Source: Paracyclopina nana
Lineage: Eukaryota > Arthropoda > Copepoda > Cyclopoida > Cyclopettidae
Direction of reading: 5' to 3'
NCBI GenBank assembly: GCA_019096065.1
Contig: JAGUCH010000001.1
Coordinates: 7,812,001-7,876,000, forward strand
Length of the DNA: 64,000 bases
Part shown: in pieces, positions 48,701 through 60,327 of the stretch
Numbering within the stretch: position 1 is the first letter of the stretch
Layout of the letters: the number at the start of each line of letters is the position of its first letter
The notes under the pieces: model-generated
Databases searched by the model: none
Seen by the model: the letters and a program-made list of their open reading frames with translations, nothing else
Told to the model about the DNA's origin: nothing
Made by a program: the position numbers and the translations under genes

Positions 48701-51700
48701 TGATCTTGAAATCCATCCAGAAGCGGTCATGCAATGTTTTGATTTAGCAAGCACAATCATTTGTTGTTGCTGCTGCTTCTACATTTCTGGTCAAGGATGA
48801 CTCGTGGATTTACGAGTTGAGGAATGGTGCACTTGGAAAAATATGGGGATTGAATAGCCTTTTAAAAATTCCGAGTTTCATTTCCTCTAGTGCATGGTGG
48901 AGGGCTCTTCATTACTACCATGATTGCCATTATGTCAAGGTCCCCCATTATTATATATATACGTATGTGTGTCTCCATTTGCATTTTCCATTTGGATGCT
49001 AGCTGCTCTTAGAACTTCCGTTTTTCGACGTTGACTTTTTTTCTGCTGTTTTCGACTCTTCTCACAGCTAATGACTATTTGAAACCAAGGGCGTGACATG
49101 TGGCCCATTTTCTTCATGCATGAATCATCCTCATAATTGGGCCTTCTGAGCTTTTAAAATCAAGGCAAAAGGTACTCATTTCTTTAGGCTCAATTAGTCT
49201 AGCTCCTGCATAGGCTGACTGGTTTGGCCACTCCACTCGCGTTCGTTGATGGAATTTACAAGGAGGAACTTTTAGGTGGCTGGTCGTTATTTATCCCATT
49301 GAGAAGCTGGTGCCAAATAGGCTCGTGTGCAATGTTGTGTCTTTGATTGGCAACTTGTTGTCCCGAGCCAATGACTCCAAATACGTGTACAATGTTGAAA
49401 TAGAGCTGGGTTTTCTACATAGTATTGAAAAACGTACACAATGGGTCATAATCACCCGACGAGATGATCGACACGCAATAGGAGCAGACCTTCTTTGAAG
49501 GTCATGGTCCCATTTTGATTCGAAACAAAAACGAAATTAATTGCTGCATAGAAAAGCACCTACAGCCACCCACAAAGCCGCGACTAATTTTCTACCTTCA
49601 ATGTAGCACTTTTGTTCATCTCTGAAGGAAATGAACTAAGTCACTCTATTTTCCGTTTCAGTGCTGAGCAGCAACAATGGATCACTCCTACCGAACCCTC
49701 ATCCTCACAGAAAAATGAGTGCACACTGGTCTCCAACCAGGCCACAGGAGCCATTTAGCTTTTCTGGTGTCCACAGCACAAAAGCATCCACCATTGACGG
49801 CGACAAGAGGCGTTTATTTCTCGAAAGGATGAAAGCCAGTCCTTTTTTCAATTTGCATCGAAAACAGCAGCCACAGCAGCAAATGACTCAGCAGCCCATG
49901 AGTTTCAAGTCGACTGGGGTGGAAATTCTCACGGACGATGAGGTTGGCACGGTGTCAAGCGAGGATCCTCACGGTCATATGTCACTATTTTTGCACCATC
50001 AGCATGAGCAGCAACAACGTTTTCACCAAAGGCATCACCATCATCAAAGCCATCATCACCCAGTTTTTGACCTTAAAAATCCATCAACAGCTGGCTACGG
50101 CTTCAGAAGCCTGTCAAGTGAAGCCAGGTCAAAGCATAGTTCGTTGTTTTCTGGAGAAGAAGATCCACCTTTGCTCCTGTCAAGCATTGATGGGGTCACC
50201 TCTCAGGTAGCAATTGCATTACATAACAAAGCAAGATCATTTCGATCTTTTTAAAAGTTAAAAAAAACCCTGCTATTTGCACTGAGCACCATTTCAACAT
50301 TCGGGAAAAAATTGCTAATTTTTTAACTGCTTGCGTTTCGAGGTTTGCAATTTTTACTACTTATTTGCAAAAGATTAATAATTTTATGAATAGCGCCATT
50401 TAAGGTAAATTGAAGCTGATTTTTAAAATGAAAAAATGTCATAGTGCACGCAAATGCAAATACATATGTGCAACCCAAGAGCAGCCATGGGAATGGCTGA
50501 GGAATTTCAAGGAATGTAAACACCATAGTCACTTCATGGCTTATTGATTGTTATGAATGTCACATAATACGCAACTAAAAGACTGTATGCATTTTTTTGC
50601 AAATTCAGTCGGCATTGCGTGCCTCTGTTCATTAAAGTATATTTGAAAGTTGGCTTTTTGCCGAAAAAGATTAAGTGCCTCTGCAGTAAAGTTGCGTTCA
50701 TTATGAGTTTTTGGTCCGCCGCAAACGAGAGCCTGATGATATTGGCTTCAAGAATGAAGGCTTTTGAAAGAAATTGCACATAAATCGATGCGCTACTTAA
50801 GGGCCACTGACTGGCTCCCTTGAAGAATCCATTCAGTAGACCCGAGAGCTTTCCGAAAATGTTATGGGCCATTTGGAAGGTCTACCCCTAGGCAGTAACT
50901 GTACCAAAGGGTTTTGCCCTCGGGCCCCTGGGAGGGGAGATATGGGCCCTCAAAGTTTGGGGAAATTCTTATGTAGTAAAACTTTGGACCCCTCTCACTG
51001 CCATATGAATCAACTTTTATCTACCCATTTTTTGTGCATTGTTAGGCCCCCTATGGGTGTCTCAGAGAATGGACTAAAAGTTGTTGTCCTTCATGCCCAC
51101 TGTGCTCTAGCGGCTGAAATGTGTTTTTTAGGGGGTAACTTTGGAGCAAAATTGAGCAACCTTCCCCCGGTGGAATTTTTTTCTTTTTTTGCACAGAGTC
51201 AGCCAAAGATAAGTACTTTCAAATAAAAAAATAAAAAAAATACACTTTTTTGTTTGAGGGCAGATATTGTCTGTCAAAGTTAGCCCATTTTGGCCCTAAT
51301 AACTTTGTTAAACAGACTTTGAATATAAGAGGTAAAAATGAAATTTTATTATAATTATAGGGACAAATGAACAATATTTATTTCTGTCATTTTTTATTTT
51401 GGCGGCGTTTTGGGGCACTTCCTTAATAAATAATTTTCAGTTTTTTGAAAATATTGAGCAAATTGTAAAACCTTATTTTTTAGGGATACAGTGCAAATAC
51501 CTGAGCTGAAAATTAAATTTTATTATAAATATGGGGTATGATGAACAACTTTTGCTTATGCCATAATTTGATGTGATCAACTTAAATCGTACAAATTAAG
51601 CAAACTATGATGCATTTACTGTAAAACTACGATTTAAGTTGATCACATCAAATTATGGCATAAGCAAAAGTTGTTCATCATACCCCATATTTATAATAAA

Positions 51701-54700
51701 ATTTAATTTTCAGCTCAGGTATTTGCACTGTATCCCTAAAAAATAAGGTTTTACAATTTGCTCAATATTTTCAAAAAACTGAAAATTATTTATTAAGGAA
51801 GTGCCCCAAAACGCCGCCAAAATAAAAAATGACAGAAATAAATATTGTTCATTTGTCCCTATAATTATAATAAAATTTCATTTTTAGCTCTTATATTCAA
51901 AGTCTGTTTAACAAAGTTATTAGGGCCAAAATGGGCTAACTTTGACAGACAATATCTGCCCTCAAACAAAAAAGTGTATTTTTTTATTTGAAAGTACTTA
52001 GCTTTGGCTGACTCTGTGCAAAAAGAAAAAATTCCACCGGGGGAAGGTTGCTCAATTTTGCTCCAAAGTTACCCCCTAAAAAACACATTTCAGCCGCTAG
52101 AGCACAGTGGGCATGAAGGACAACAACTTTTAGTCCATTCTCTGAGACACCCATAGGGGGCCTAACAATGCACAAAAAATGGGTAGATAAAAGTTGATTC
52201 ATATGGCAGTGAGAGGGGTCCAAAGTTTTACTACATAAGAATTTCCCCAAACTTTGAGGGCCCATATCTCCCCTCCCAGGGGCCCGAGGGCAAAACCCTT
52301 TGGTACAGTTACTACCTAGGGGTAGACCTTCCAAATGGCCCATAACATTTTCGGAAAGCTCTCGGGTCTACTGAATGGATTCTTCAAGGGAGCCAGTCAG
52401 TGGCCCTTAAGATTTGTTCCTTCGTTTGACTCGTACCTTAAAAAAAGGCTATAGTCCTATTACTTTAAGAATTTCGCCAAGCTATTCTGCAAGAATATTA
52501 ATAATCTTGGTGTTATCACATTTCTCCTTCCCTACTGTGATTGCTTTTTACGGCCAAAATCTCCCGCTGTGCATAAAAGAGTCAGAGAAAGAGCGCAAAT
52601 TATGCAGATTCTACGTCTTTTTATCTTGTTGCCAAAAGGGAAGCCTAATGATTGTGCCAAAACGAGTCGTGCTAATTTAACCGCGACAATTTATGTTGGA
52701 AAAATTATGGATCTTCCTCACTTAGCAATTTTTGCAGCACGTTGCCAAAAAGGCCCCTCCAACCGTTTCGACCAAGAGCAGGCGAGCTCAAAGCGAAGAC
52801 AATTCAATTCGAGGCGGTGAGGATGGTTCTCTGATGATCGGCGATTTTCAAGAGAGTCCAAACCCATGCCCATTTCGACTCAGCACCACAAATTGCTCAG
52901 AGGACGCCATCCAGTTCAACAGCCTCGTTTCAGTTGACAGCAATCAAAGCAAAGCTGATTCGTTGGCCAAGGGTGAAGCAACGATGTCACTCAAGTCTAG
53001 AATCAAAGCGGTCCAGGACAAGTATCGCAAGTCCTCGACTTCAGTGGCAAAATTGATCAAATTCAAGCAGTATGGCCAAAAGTCTAAGGAGAGCTTGTCC
53101 AAGTTTCGCAGCAGCTCACACGGAGCCTTGCCCAGCTTGGACGAATTCGGTGGGCACGCGACCAACGACGAAGAAGATGATTTCAATGGCATTTGGAGTG
53201 CGAGTCAGATGGCATCGAAACAAAAGGACTCTGCTGGATCAAGCAAAAAAGGAGATACGCTACAGGTATAACCTCATTTTCTCTCACCTCATTCCAGATT
53301 CATGTGCCATTTTTTGTGTGTGGTTGTTCATTGGCCTTGGGATTTTGTTTCAGAGCTGCATTTTTGAGTTTTGTCAAGCTCAGGCGTGAGAGTGTACTTA
53401 ACTCTTTTTAGCCACAAGAGCAGAAAAATAGCTTCAGTTTTTTGCTAGATGATATATGCTTGTTAACAGAAACGTGCAGGTCATTTTGTTGCTCATTAAA
53501 GTACGCGAAGTCAACGACGACTCGGAATAGTCGTCTATTATTATTTACAATTTTTGTACTCATAGTAATATTATTTCAACTTTTTCACTTTTTGCAGAAA
53601 AAGAAGAAAAAGTCATCAGTAGAGAAGGAGTCCGAGTCTTCATCGGTGCACACAACCAACGCTCTCGTGGAAGAATCCCATTCATCCCGAAGTAGCAACA
53701 AATCTTCGTCTATTCATTGCTCAGATTCAGGTCACCACGAAACTTCATCTAGTCCGGCCTCAACACCTCGAACTGGTTCATCACATTTCAACGATGATCA
53801 CGATTCTGGCATTCTTGGTGAGATCGAGCAAGAGGACTCTTTTTCCAGCAGCTCTGATAGCGGGTTTTGCTTGCAACTCAAGAAGAATTCAAGGAGCTCG
53901 TGTAGTAGTGGTGCCAGTGAAACTTCCGAAGAATTGGGGGAAATCGCCAACTTCGAAAGGGGAGGGCGTGAGAAAAACATGAAAACGCAACTGCAACGAA
54001 AACACAGTCGTGCATCAAGTGTGGACCGCAGGGAAATTTTCAACAAATACATCCAAAGGACAGAGTCGGAATTAGTCAAGCCCTTTAGTAGTGATGATCC
54101 AGAGTTGACCTGCAACACCTCCCATGAAAAAGACCGCAACCAAGAGGAGTTCCTACTTGATCCCAATACAAGACATGTTGTAAATAGTCAGGAGGAAAAG
54201 AAAGAGTTCAGGCTGGTTAGGCTGTCCTACATGGAGGGTGGACACCAATTGGGCATTTTCATTGCGCGAAAGGATCACGTGGATGAAGGTGGATGGCATG
54301 GCTATTTCGTGGCCCATATCATGCCTGACGGTCTTGTCAAGAGGTAATTATTGCAAATTGCCCTTTTTTCAGTCGACCAATTAGTGGACCTTGCTTGAAA
54401 GCGTTGATTACCAATTCGTTCTTGCTAATTTGAGAAATTAGGCTGGGCAAACGTTAATAAGTAGACTGCTCTGAAATATGCCCTTATAAAAACTTTTTTC
54501 ATGGAACAAAGAGCGCATGGATCTTTTATCTAGGGCATGTTATTGTCAGTTGTTGTAAATTAACAGGTTAGCATTTTTGGAGATTTGACAAGAAAAATAC
54601 ATATGCGCTTACAGCATAACAACAGCAAGTCGTGCATGATAACAAAGCAAAAATAAGAAGATGTATGCTGAGAGCTTTATCAGGATTTGCCATGACCTTT

Positions 54701-57700
54701 TTTGAATAATTTGTTTTAATTGCAGTCGGCCCCAAAAGTGCACGGCTCTTTCGAAATGTTTTTTTTTCCAAGAGAAACTCGTGGAACTTTCATTCAATAA
54801 ATTAAATTGAATCGGCCAATATATGATGAAAAATGGTGATCAATTCACCACAGCTATGAAACTTTCGCCCCACGCAAAAGCGAGGTAGAAGAATAATAAA
54901 AAATGACTTGCAGGAAGCAAACCAAACTGCTCACTGCTCATTAAGCTTTTGCTTCAAATTAGCAAATTATGAAAAAAGATTGGGAGATAAGCCCGTTGCT
55001 ATTCGCATTTTTTTTGTTCGCGATTGCTTGCGTGTTCAAGAAGATCAATCAAGACGGCGGTCGGCTAGATGCATTATAAAAATGGTCAGCCTGTTTTCAT
55101 AGCAATTTAGCATTTTTCCCCTGCCTCTGCTGTTTCAGAATCCCTATAGTGATCTACGAGGTGCTCTTCTGCTCATTAGCTTGTTCTCATAAACATTTCT
55201 ATAAGGTAAGCAAGGCACTTTGCGCGCTTATATCTCAGCATCTACTCGTCCGACTGGAACCAAATTTGGAGGAATTCATGAGGACGTATTGAAGAATCTT
55301 CATGCCAATTTTCATCCGGATTGGAGGACGCTAAGGTCGCCTTACTGAAAGTGAGGCAAATCAGTTAAGCAAAGGAGAAAAATCAGCCACCTCCTTAGAG
55401 ACCTCCGATCCGGATGAAAATTGGCATGAAGATTCTTCAATACGCTCTTACGAATCTCTCCAAATTTGGTTCCAATCGGCTCAATACTTACTGAGTTATG
55501 AGCTTCCAAAGTGCCTTGCTTTGCTTACCGCCTGCCTTACTGAGTTTTATGAGAACAAGCTATTAATAAATGTTAAGAGTCAAGGCCATGTAATTTCGAG
55601 AATCCGTAAACCACGAATTTTCTTCTTCTTCTGAAGCAGCAACAAAAAGGTCAAACGTTGACAGAGTTCTCAGTATAGGAAACACTCAAAGGTGCAACTT
55701 TCAATGCCAACTTGAGCACAAATCAGTGACCCGGGTAAAAAATTCAATATTTACCTTTTTTCTATGATTAATTGGCTGTCAGCTTTTGCATACAGCTTGC
55801 ATCGACCTTTTCGCGCAGGATTCGCCACCCTTAATGGGCTTATTTTGCGATATACCCTGTACTTTGACTAAAAAGCAAGGCCTAAATTATCATTTCTTAT
55901 TTTCATGGTCAACTTCTTATGCACGTAGGTTTTCGATGGAATTATTCTCGATATCCTGTAATTAAAAGATGTTTACCTTCATCCTAGGCTTCAATTTAAA
56001 AAATTGTATCCCTCTAATTCATCTTAGCCCGAGCACGTAATTTACCTGCGGTTGTCTTTGTCTTCTTTTGGGGGATCGGTAAATGCTAATCGCAGGGTTT
56101 GGGCCTTGATTGGTTTTGTCACAAAAACAATGCTTGTTGATTGTTGCTGAAAAGGTCAGCATCTATTATTGTATACGTCGCTGCATTGCAACACAAACAA
56201 ATATGCAATTTTTTCCTCCTGTGCTTGGGAACATTTCCAAAGTGTCTCTCAAGGTGAACTCAATTTGATCCCTTAAGTATACGTGATCTAAATAGAGAAC
56301 CATGATTCCTCCATATAATGTTTTCCTCACTTTTTTCCCAGAGCAACACCAATAATTTTTCTTTGCCAATTTCAAAATTAAGTACAAAGATATTACCAAA
56401 GCTGTGGACAACTAGAATTATGCAGGCCAGGATAAAAGCAGCTCTTTGTTTTGGGTCTCATTAAAAGATTCCAATCAATGTTGACATGCCAAAAATGTTA
56501 AAATGCATTCCCACTTGGGAGGCCATGATTTCTTACCTTCTTGCTCCCATAATCTTCACAGCTATCCACTCAATTTAGTATTAATAGCTACGCAGGCAGC
56601 TGAAATCCCAGTTGTCTTCTCAATTATTCGTTACTCAGCTAACTTTCTCGATTAGATCCTCAGTTACCCAAGGGGCATGATACTTCATGTTGTCTTTCTG
56701 AGGACTTAGTTCCGTGCTGCTTATTGCCTAAACAGTTTTGTCTTTTAAAATGGCGTCTTCTGTTTAAAGAAACCTTGATTTACAAAAAATAAAATATTGC
56801 TTAATCAGCAAAGCATTCAAGAAGACAAACCTGTTGAAATTGGTCAAGGTTCTCACAGCAGAAATGGCTGGTATGCTTTATAAGCCTTCATATTTAGCCA
56901 AAGAGCCCACCAGCAGCGATTAGCAATAATACTGATGAATGTCATTTATTAATGGGGACAACTTGCCAGGAGGCCTTTGCAGTGAATTTTTTTTCCTCGT
57001 GAACACGTTTCACAATAGGGCGGTCTCATATTCGTCAATTGGGCAAGGTAGGTGGACTCACCTTCCCACCTACCTAGGGTAGGTAGGTGAGGGTAGGCAG
57101 GTGAGGGTAGGCAGGTGGGTAGGTGGGTAACCTAGTAGCTTAGTGAACCAGTTAGTATGCAGGCAAGTTAAGTCAATTTGACTCAGAAATCACGAGAGGA
57201 CATTTTGTGTAGAAGCAGCTTTTTGTTATGCTTAAAAAATTGACTTAAATTGCCTGCACTAACTGGTTCACTAAGCTACCAGGTTACCCACCTACCCACC
57301 TGCCTACCCTCACCTGCCTACCCTCACCTACCTACCCTAGGTAGGTGGGAAGGTGAGTCCACCTACCTTGCCCAATTGACGAATATGAGACCGCCCTAAT
57401 ATGTGATTAATTTATGATGCTTATTTCGCCGGAATTCCGCTCAGCTCTACTACCAATTCATCGTGATGAGGAAGCCATAATTTTTTTGTTCTTGTTCCAG
57501 AGATGGCCGTTTAGTTATCGGCGACGAAATTGTCAACGTCAACGGAAGAAGACTGAGAGGCCTTTCAATGCCTGAAGCTAAAAGCATCCTGAAAACCTGC
57601 TGCTTTGCCTCTTCCACAGTTGATATTGTCATAGCCAGGTCAAATATGGCAAAGTTGAAACTCGACCAACTTGACAATGCGGAACCTTTGGGCCTTTTGG

Positions 57701-59056
57701 CTCACCACGATGAGCAAGACTTGATCAACTTGTCCTCCGTACCATTAAGGCCAGACTCCTCGGTGAGCGAGCTCAGCGTTCAACCCACTGTGATACGTAT
57801 TGGAACCGAGTCAGCTGACTTCAAATCAGTGGTTCAATTGGAATCCACCTCAAGAAGACAATTGCCCAAAATGCCAAAAAATCCCTACATGTCGTTGCAA
57901 CTGCATACCAGCAGTGATGTGAACCAGTTTTGCACTCTGCCCAGAAAGCCACCCAAAGTGCCTAGCCATAGCAGCAATTCTGCCAATACTTTTCACACAG
58001 TGGTATTCGAGAAGGGAGCTGGCAAAAAAAGTCTTGGATTTTCCATTGTTGGAGGCCGAGATTCGCCGAAAGGCAACATGGGAATTTTTGTCAAAACTAT
58101 TTTGCCCACGGGTCAAGCAGCCGAGGATGGCCGGCTGCATGAAGGTAGGCTGCAATATTCATGACCTAATTGCACCTGACAAATTATTCCCTCGATGATT
58201 TTGAGCGCCACTACTGATCTAGCATCGAGAATCGAAGCTTTGGGGAGGTTTTTTTCCTCAATATTCATAGCCAAATCAACTGCACGAAAATCACTTTGAG
58301 ATCCGTTTTAGTACTTTTAATCTCCATAAAACTCGGAGATATGAATCGGAAAATCCGAAGTTCAAGGGCAACGCATCAAGAAAAATCCATCGGTGGCTTC
58401 CCAAGTATTTTTTCCCGCTTTGCTGATCAAGCTGAGCGCAACATTTTTTGACATTTTATGACTTTGTGTGCGTCAGACGTTTTTTTCCCACGTGTCCAGC
58501 ATATTTTGTGGTATTTTTTAATGGCTAAGAATTACGCCAGGCAAATCCGCATCATTTTGTATAGGTTGGAACAAAAAATGTCAATGCCAGCAAAACTCCT
58601 TGGGATCTGCCTATCATCAAATTATGGCGTCGCACTAAAACAGCTGTTTACAGCAAGCAACATACGATGTGAAACTGCTCTGACATCTGATATCTTCTTC
58701 TTTTTGCAGGTGATGAGATTTTCGCCGTCAACGGAGCTCTTTTGCAAGGCCTGAGCCACAGTGAGGCAATTGCAATTTTCAAGCAAATTCGATCCGGTCC
58801 TGTCGTCTTACAGACTGGACGGAGAAATCACGTGCATGTGCACAGTGGGGTCACGCTAGCTAACTCGGCCAGCTGCGCTAAACCCTCCCATTCATTCGGT
58901 CGCCAAATGTGAGGATTTACACACTTAACCCTTCCTCTTAAGTGGACTTCTTCTTAAAATGTAGTTTTCTCTTCTTCCAGCCAAAATTCACCTTCCAGCA
59001 ACAAGTCTCGGTCGTGTGCGGATTTGTTGGGATCACCAGAGATTGTCGAGGAATGA
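33718..59056 (+). CDS. Two-PDZ scaffold protein (PDZD2 / IL-16 / big bang-like), isoform B
   Basis: Exons 33718-33790, 49662-50206, 52738-53265, 53598-54343, 57501-58144, 58710-58908 and 58981-59056 join in frame (2811 nt, 936 aa), all with GT-AG junctions. The N-terminal part is low-complexity, with Gln- and His-rich runs (residues about 80-155), then Ser-rich and Lys-rich stretches. PDZ1 spans about 586-677, with carboxylate loop QLGIF and [23 protein letters not shown]2 spans about 793-884, with SLGFSIVGG and [19 protein letters not shown]. Both PDZ domains are split by introns at the same place, just before the (G)DEI segment or its RDGRL equivalent, as is common in this fold. PDZ domains bind C-terminal peptides of membrane proteins, so a cortical or junctional scaffold is likely. 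The orthologue assignment is a guess. Confidence 0.85.
33791..49661. other. 15.9-kb intron of the PDZ gene
   Basis: No further exon was needed to keep the frame. The only element recognised is a truncated MITE at 45065-45273. The rest is AT-rich, with short ORFs only. Confidence 0.5.
45065..45273. mobile_element. Deleted copy of a foldback MITE
   Basis: Ends GCTTGTTCTCATAAA and its reverse complement, preceded by TA. It shares the left end and the right half with the full copy at 55179-55560 but lacks the left arm, leaving 209 bp against 382 bp. Confidence 0.7.
49662..50206 (+). CDS. PDZ gene exon 2 (Gln/His-rich)
   Basis: Acceptor TTCCGTTTCAG, phase 1 in; donor CTCAG|GTAGCA, phase 0 out. 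It encodes a region with [10 protein letters not shown], then a His-rich run ([12 protein letters not shown]) and an acidic end. Confidence 0.85.
50801..52406. mobile_element. 1.6-kb foldback element flanked by TTAA
   Basis: Two arms of about 790 bp are near-perfect inverted copies around a ~35-bp spacer near 51590-51625. The ends GGGCCACTGACTGGCTCCC and its reverse complement abut TTAA at 50797-50800 and 52407-52410. TTAA duplication is typical of piggyBac and Kolobok elements; no transposase is present, so it is non-autonomous. It sits in the PDZ-gene intron 50207-52737. A 120-codon ORF appears in each arm, nearly identical because the arms mirror each other, and is probably not a gene. Confidence 0.9.
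52738..53265 (+). CDS. PDZ gene exon 3 (Ser/Lys-rich linker)
   Basis: Acceptor ATTTTTGCAG, donor CTACAG|GTATAA, phase 0 both ends, 176 codons. It has a basic patch ([20 protein letters not shown]) and acidic EEDDFNG; no domain recognised. Confidence 0.85.
53598..54343 (+). CDS. PDZ gene exon 4 (linker and first half of PDZ1)
   Basis: Acceptor CTTTTTGCAG, then a poly-Lys start ([11 protein letters not shown]), a long Ser-rich stretch, and the beginning of PDZ1 from [13 protein letters not shown] to [14 protein letters not shown]. It ends AAGAG|GTAATT in phase 2. Confidence 0.88.
55179..55560. mobile_element. Full-length 382-bp foldback MITE
   Basis: Flanked by TA on both sides (55177-55178 and 55561-55562), with ends GCTTGTTCTCATAAA in inverted orientation. 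Its two halves are largely inverted copies, for example GAAGAATCTTCATGCC in the left half against its complement in the right half. TA flanks point to Tc1/mariner mobilisation. Confidence 0.8.
57018..57396. mobile_element. TA-flanked 379-bp foldback element with a GGTAGG-rich stem
   Basis: The ends GGGCGGTCTCATATTCGTC and its reverse complement are flanked by TA (57016-57017 and 57397-57398). The arms of about 145 bp are almost perfect inverted copies and include a GGTAGGTGAGGGTAGGCAGG-type minisatellite; about 90 bp of loop remains. Confidence 0.85.
57501..58144 (+). CDS. PDZ gene exon 5 (end of PDZ1, linker, start of PDZ2)
   Basis: Acceptor TTGTTCCAG, phase 2 in. It completes PDZ1 with [15 protein letters not shown] and AKSILKTC, then a linker, then PDZ2 from [20 protein letters not shown] to [11 protein letters not shown]. 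Donor GAAG|GTAGGC, phase 1. Confidence 0.9.
58710..58908 (+). CDS. PDZ gene exon 6 (end of PDZ2)
   Basis: Acceptor TTTTTGCAG. It encodes [15 protein letters not shown] and [13 protein letters not shown], closing PDZ2. Donor CAAAT|GTGAGG, phase 2. If this 72-nt intron is retained, translation stops two bases later at TGA 58910-58912, giving an alternative short end. Confidence 0.9.
58981..59056 (+). CDS. PDZ gene terminal exon
   Basis: Acceptor CTCTTCTTCCAG. It encodes [19 protein letters not shown] followed by EIVEE and TGA at 59054-59056. A poly(A) signal variant ATTAAA lies at 59177-59182. Confidence 0.75.
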
Positions 59057-59711
59057 ATCGTTTTATTACGCATCTAATTGCTCATGAAATTCATCCAGAA
59101 GAGTCGTCGTCATTGCTATAACAATGTTTTTTATGTTTCCTCCCATTTTACTGTTTCATGCATGCATCTTGTCGACATTAAACTTACTTATTATTACTGG
59201 AGTTATTTTTTCTTCCTTTAAATACCTAGCTTTTCGACGCAGGGAATAAGCATTTGCTCTTCTCAAGGTTATTGTGAAGATTTATGCCTCAAATTGCAGG
59301 CTCTTCACTTGTTCGGAGTTGCTTTAGTTGGTCATTAGAGGTTGTTGCTGCAACAAAATTCTAGCTATAGGTACTACCTATAGTGATCACAGTTTGAAGC
59401 TATGGCACAGTTGCTCAGAAGCCAAGCTAACTTTTTTTAGCACAATGCAATGTTATCATCTAAGGCGTTATTGGATTAGGCTAGGTGAGCTAGAGCAGAA
59501 ACATGTTTTTTCTTTTAATTTTGAATACCAATTCAACGCTACAAAGTTTCAAAGTGATGATCTGAATGAGATGGCCCATAACCAACTATTTGTAAAAATG
59601 GCTGTGCGCAGACGAAGCCACGCTACCTGAGGGTCATTGTGAACAAGTCTGGCTGTTCGTTAGAGTACTTTCGCGGTAATTTCGGCTTTGCAGTTGTATT
59701 TCAGCTTCAAC
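59057..59711. other. Intergenic region with PDZ 3' UTR and next promoter
   Basis: ATTAAA at 59177-59182 probably ends the PDZ transcript. No supported ORF; the sequence before 59712 must include the leader of the next gene. Confidence 0.5.
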
Positions 59712-60312
59712 ATGCTCAACAAGACTCTACTCATTTGTGGACTCAAAAGCATTGGCACCGTGCTCTGTGGAATGTATTTTGGGGCGTGCAATTATGTGAC
59801 ATACTGTGAATGTCCCGCAAGGTAATTTATCACTAATGATTTCTAAAAGAAAACTGTCGCTAAAAGCTCGTTTTTTGCACAGGATTAATTTGCCTGATGG
59901 CAACAGCATGATTGATCATTTCCAACAGACTTTTCCCCGAGCCAAGGCATACCAAGGCATAATTGCCATTTTGGCAGCAATTGCGAGCGTTGCTCAGTAC
60001 TTATTGGATTGTGAAACAATTTCTGCCAAAATCAATTTGGCCGCTGGACTCATTCTTTTAGCTCTGTGGCCCTACACGATTTGGTGCATCATGCCCACGA
60101 ATTACATTCTTATGGATGGAGAAAGTGAGTGGAATAGACTTTTTAATAATCGTAGAGCTATTACACTCTTTTTTCATTTATCCCTAGATCCGAAAAAGAA
60201 GGGGGACACCTGGGTCAAAGAAATGATGCAAAAATGGGACTCGTTGCACTTTGTTCGCACTGCTGTGAGCGGGCTGACTTTTTTGCTGTACGTTTATAGC
60301 CTGGTGGCTTGA
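59712..60312 (+). CDS. DUF1772-type four-helix membrane protein
   Basis: Exons 59712-59821, 59883-60124 and 60188-60312 (introns 61 and 63 nt, GT-AG) give 158 aa. Four hydrophobic segments are visible: about 4-30 (LICGLKSIGTVLCGMYFGAC), 60-80 (GIIAILAAIASVAQYLL), 86-113 (INLAAGLILLALWPYTIWCI) and the last 20 residues (TAVSGLTFLLYVYSLVA). The motif MPTNYIL and the later KWDSLHFVRT fit the DUF1772/anthrone-oxygenase-like family, whose animal members have no established function. The second intron is a multiple of three and has no stop, so retention would add 21 residues. The gene converges on the DEG/ENaC gene, with 15 bp between stop codons. Confidence 0.75.
60142..60147 (-). terminator. Candidate poly(A) signal for the DEG/ENaC gene
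   Basis: TTTAAT on the plus strand reads ATTAAA on the minus strand, about 180 bp past the channel stop codon and inside intron 2 of the DUF1772 gene. Confidence 0.3.
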
Positions 60313-60327
60313 AGGTGTTGAAATGCA

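Larger units (their letters stand above)
54344..57500. other. 3.2-kb PDZ-gene intron holding two foldback elements
   Basis: No exon recognised. It contains the MITE at 55179-55560 and the TA-flanked foldback at 57018-57396. The rest is AT-rich sequence. Confidence 0.6.

Noticed and set aside
50864..52343. Two mirrored 119-120 codon ORFs
   Set aside because: They lie in the two arms of the foldback element and mirror each other; no known domain and no host-gene splice link.
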